Positions 63,101-64,000 of a stretch of DNA of 64,000 nt are shown here, in pieces; the stretch's first letter is position 1; the number at the start of each line of letters is the position of its first letter. A program made the position numbers and the translations under genes. A model generated the notes under the pieces. It searched no databases, had not been told where the DNA came from, and saw only the letters and a program-made list of their open reading frames with translations. Origin of the DNA: Eukaryota sp. TZLM1-RC (Eukaryota; Metamonada: BaSk clade); the NCBI GenBank assembly GCA_040285825.1, contig JAUPSS010000004.1:4657658-4721657 (forward strand). Direction: 5' to 3'.

Positions 63101-64000
63101 AGAGAATCTCTAGGAGCATTTGTTCCTAGGGGTTGCGTGGGTGTAGATGATTTTATAACAGATGCTTGTGTAGGAGTTGCTTCACAAGAAGCTCTCCTAG
63201 ATGCCAGAGGCCCTACAGAAGGTGTACTAAATAGGTTCATATTCCTCTCTTCTGAAGGCAATGTTTCGCCCAACTTTATGATAAATCTTGTCTTAAGAGG
63301 TTCCTCCTGCACAGGTACAGTCTGGGCTGGTGGCCTTAAATCCACCCAATCTGGTGCATCTCTAGATCCTCTAGGGACCCCTACTAGTTTATGATCGTAT
63401 GGAAGGCAACTGCTCTTTATTAAGACATTCTCAAAAACGTTTTGGTCGGGCCAGCTATCAACCCATGCCTTAAGTTTTGCCATCCATGCATCAGGGTATA
63501 CTAGTTTTAACTTGTTGGGGCCAACACGTTGCTCTTTCAATTCAATTACCCTTGTGCCTATTTCTCTAATATAGGACTCCTTGGTATGAAATTGAAGGGT
63601 GTCACCTCGAGATTCATCGAATCTGCCCCCAAGCATAATAAAAATGTCCGCAATGGAATCTTTTGGGTGTACATTCTCCACTAGGAAATGCCTTACGACA
63701 CCTCTAAGGTTTCTACCTTGTTGATCATGAGGGTACATCTTAGCTATCCAAAATACTCTGTCGTAAGCTTCTTGATTTCCACTGAAATATATTTTGTGAT
63801 CATCAATTGTATCCCTATGCCATTTGGCAGGCCTGGGAGTAGCAGCTTGATACTTTGAACGAAGTGCGCTAAAATAGCAATCCTCGACTGCACTCATTCC
63901 ACACGAGACTGCCGAATCGGTAAGATCATCCAATCTCTTCAAAAGATTTGGACTCTGATCATAACTCTCGTAGACGACGTCGTCAAGTGTTTTGCCGTGG
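63085..64000 (-). CDS. unrecognised ORF in foreign DNA, open at window edge
   Basis: A frame of ~305 codons, open from the right edge to a stop at 63082-63084. The last ~6 codons (to EIYD) read through reverse-transcriptase DNA, so the gene has lost its own 3' end at the junction near 63100. GC is visibly higher than in the flanking retrotransposon. No family is recognised. Conserved-looking features are KYQAATPRPAKWHRD, VFWIAKMYPHDQQG, IFIMLGGRFDESRGD, a Trp-rich YPDAWMAKLKAWVDSWPDQ, and a Pro/Ser/Thr-rich tail. No membrane segment. It could belong to a mobile element, an integrated virus or a transferred gene. The true start is outside the window. Confidence 0.5.

Noticed and set aside
1-64000. 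tRNA and rRNA genes
   Set aside because: I scanned by eye for T-loop GGTTCRANYCC-like boxes and rRNA cores on both strands and found nothing convincing. A covariance-model scan would be needed to be sure.

Overview
The window is nuclear DNA of a flagellated unicellular eukaryote. It is AT-rich, uses TAA, TAG and TGA all as stops, and carries eukaryote-only genes: a CCT chaperonin subunit, a ubiquitin-specific protease, an Asterix/PAT-complex protein, and two axonemal proteins (DNAI7/CASC1-like and radial spoke RSPH4/6-like). The species cannot be named from the sequence. Genes are compact, with convergent stops as little as 7 bp apart. Five host-type genes (USP, CCT-alpha, ferritin and two copies of a poly-Asn secreted protein) are restored to full frame only by removing GT-AG introns of 27-31 nt, so ultrashort introns appear to be a trait of this genome.

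Layout. 1-3,290: a frameshifted zinc-knuckle gene running off the left edge, a short tandem duplication, and an intact USP. 3,290-13,536: a tandem array of a ~1,063-bp unit; eight units carry a small single-pass membrane protein and two 5' units have lost most of it. 13,540-17,812: nested, decayed non-LTR retrotransposon copies. 17,905-20,870: Asterix, a J-domain membrane protein and an LCAT-like secreted acyltransferase/phospholipase. 21,205-23,341: a retrotransposon with a tail-to-tail second fragment. 24,780-27,624: a TPR protein convergent with DNAI7/CASC1. 29,203-33,940: a 1,082-bp tandem repeat made from a retrotransposon 3' end.

33,945-49,376 is a large inverted duplication: two ~4.75-kb arms around a 5.9-kb centre. 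Each arm has a secreted poly-Asn protein (integrin-beta-like in layout), a divergent 71-aa gene, a cytochrome-b5-like gene and retrotransposon scraps. The centre holds a Cys/His-repeat gene crossing the left boundary, a decayed gene or gene pair with family-B-polymerase-type exonuclease motifs and a Fanzor/TnpB-like C-terminus, a hairpin-rich element, and a bacterial-type (FtnA-like) ferritin with two 31-nt introns.

49,960-54,365 is another pile-up of retrotransposon fragments, one split by a 337-bp MITE with clean inverted ends. 55,221-61,814 carries an armadillo-like protein, CCT-alpha and RSPH4/6. The right end is a retrotransposon reverse transcriptase cut at ~63,100 by compositionally foreign DNA with an open, unrecognised reading frame running off the window.

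The retrotransposons form at least four related lineages (called A-D here). They share an RT (YMDD or YADD box), a CxC...H...C knuckle and an R-G-D-X13-D motif that fits the restriction-like endonuclease of R2-type elements. No copy is intact.
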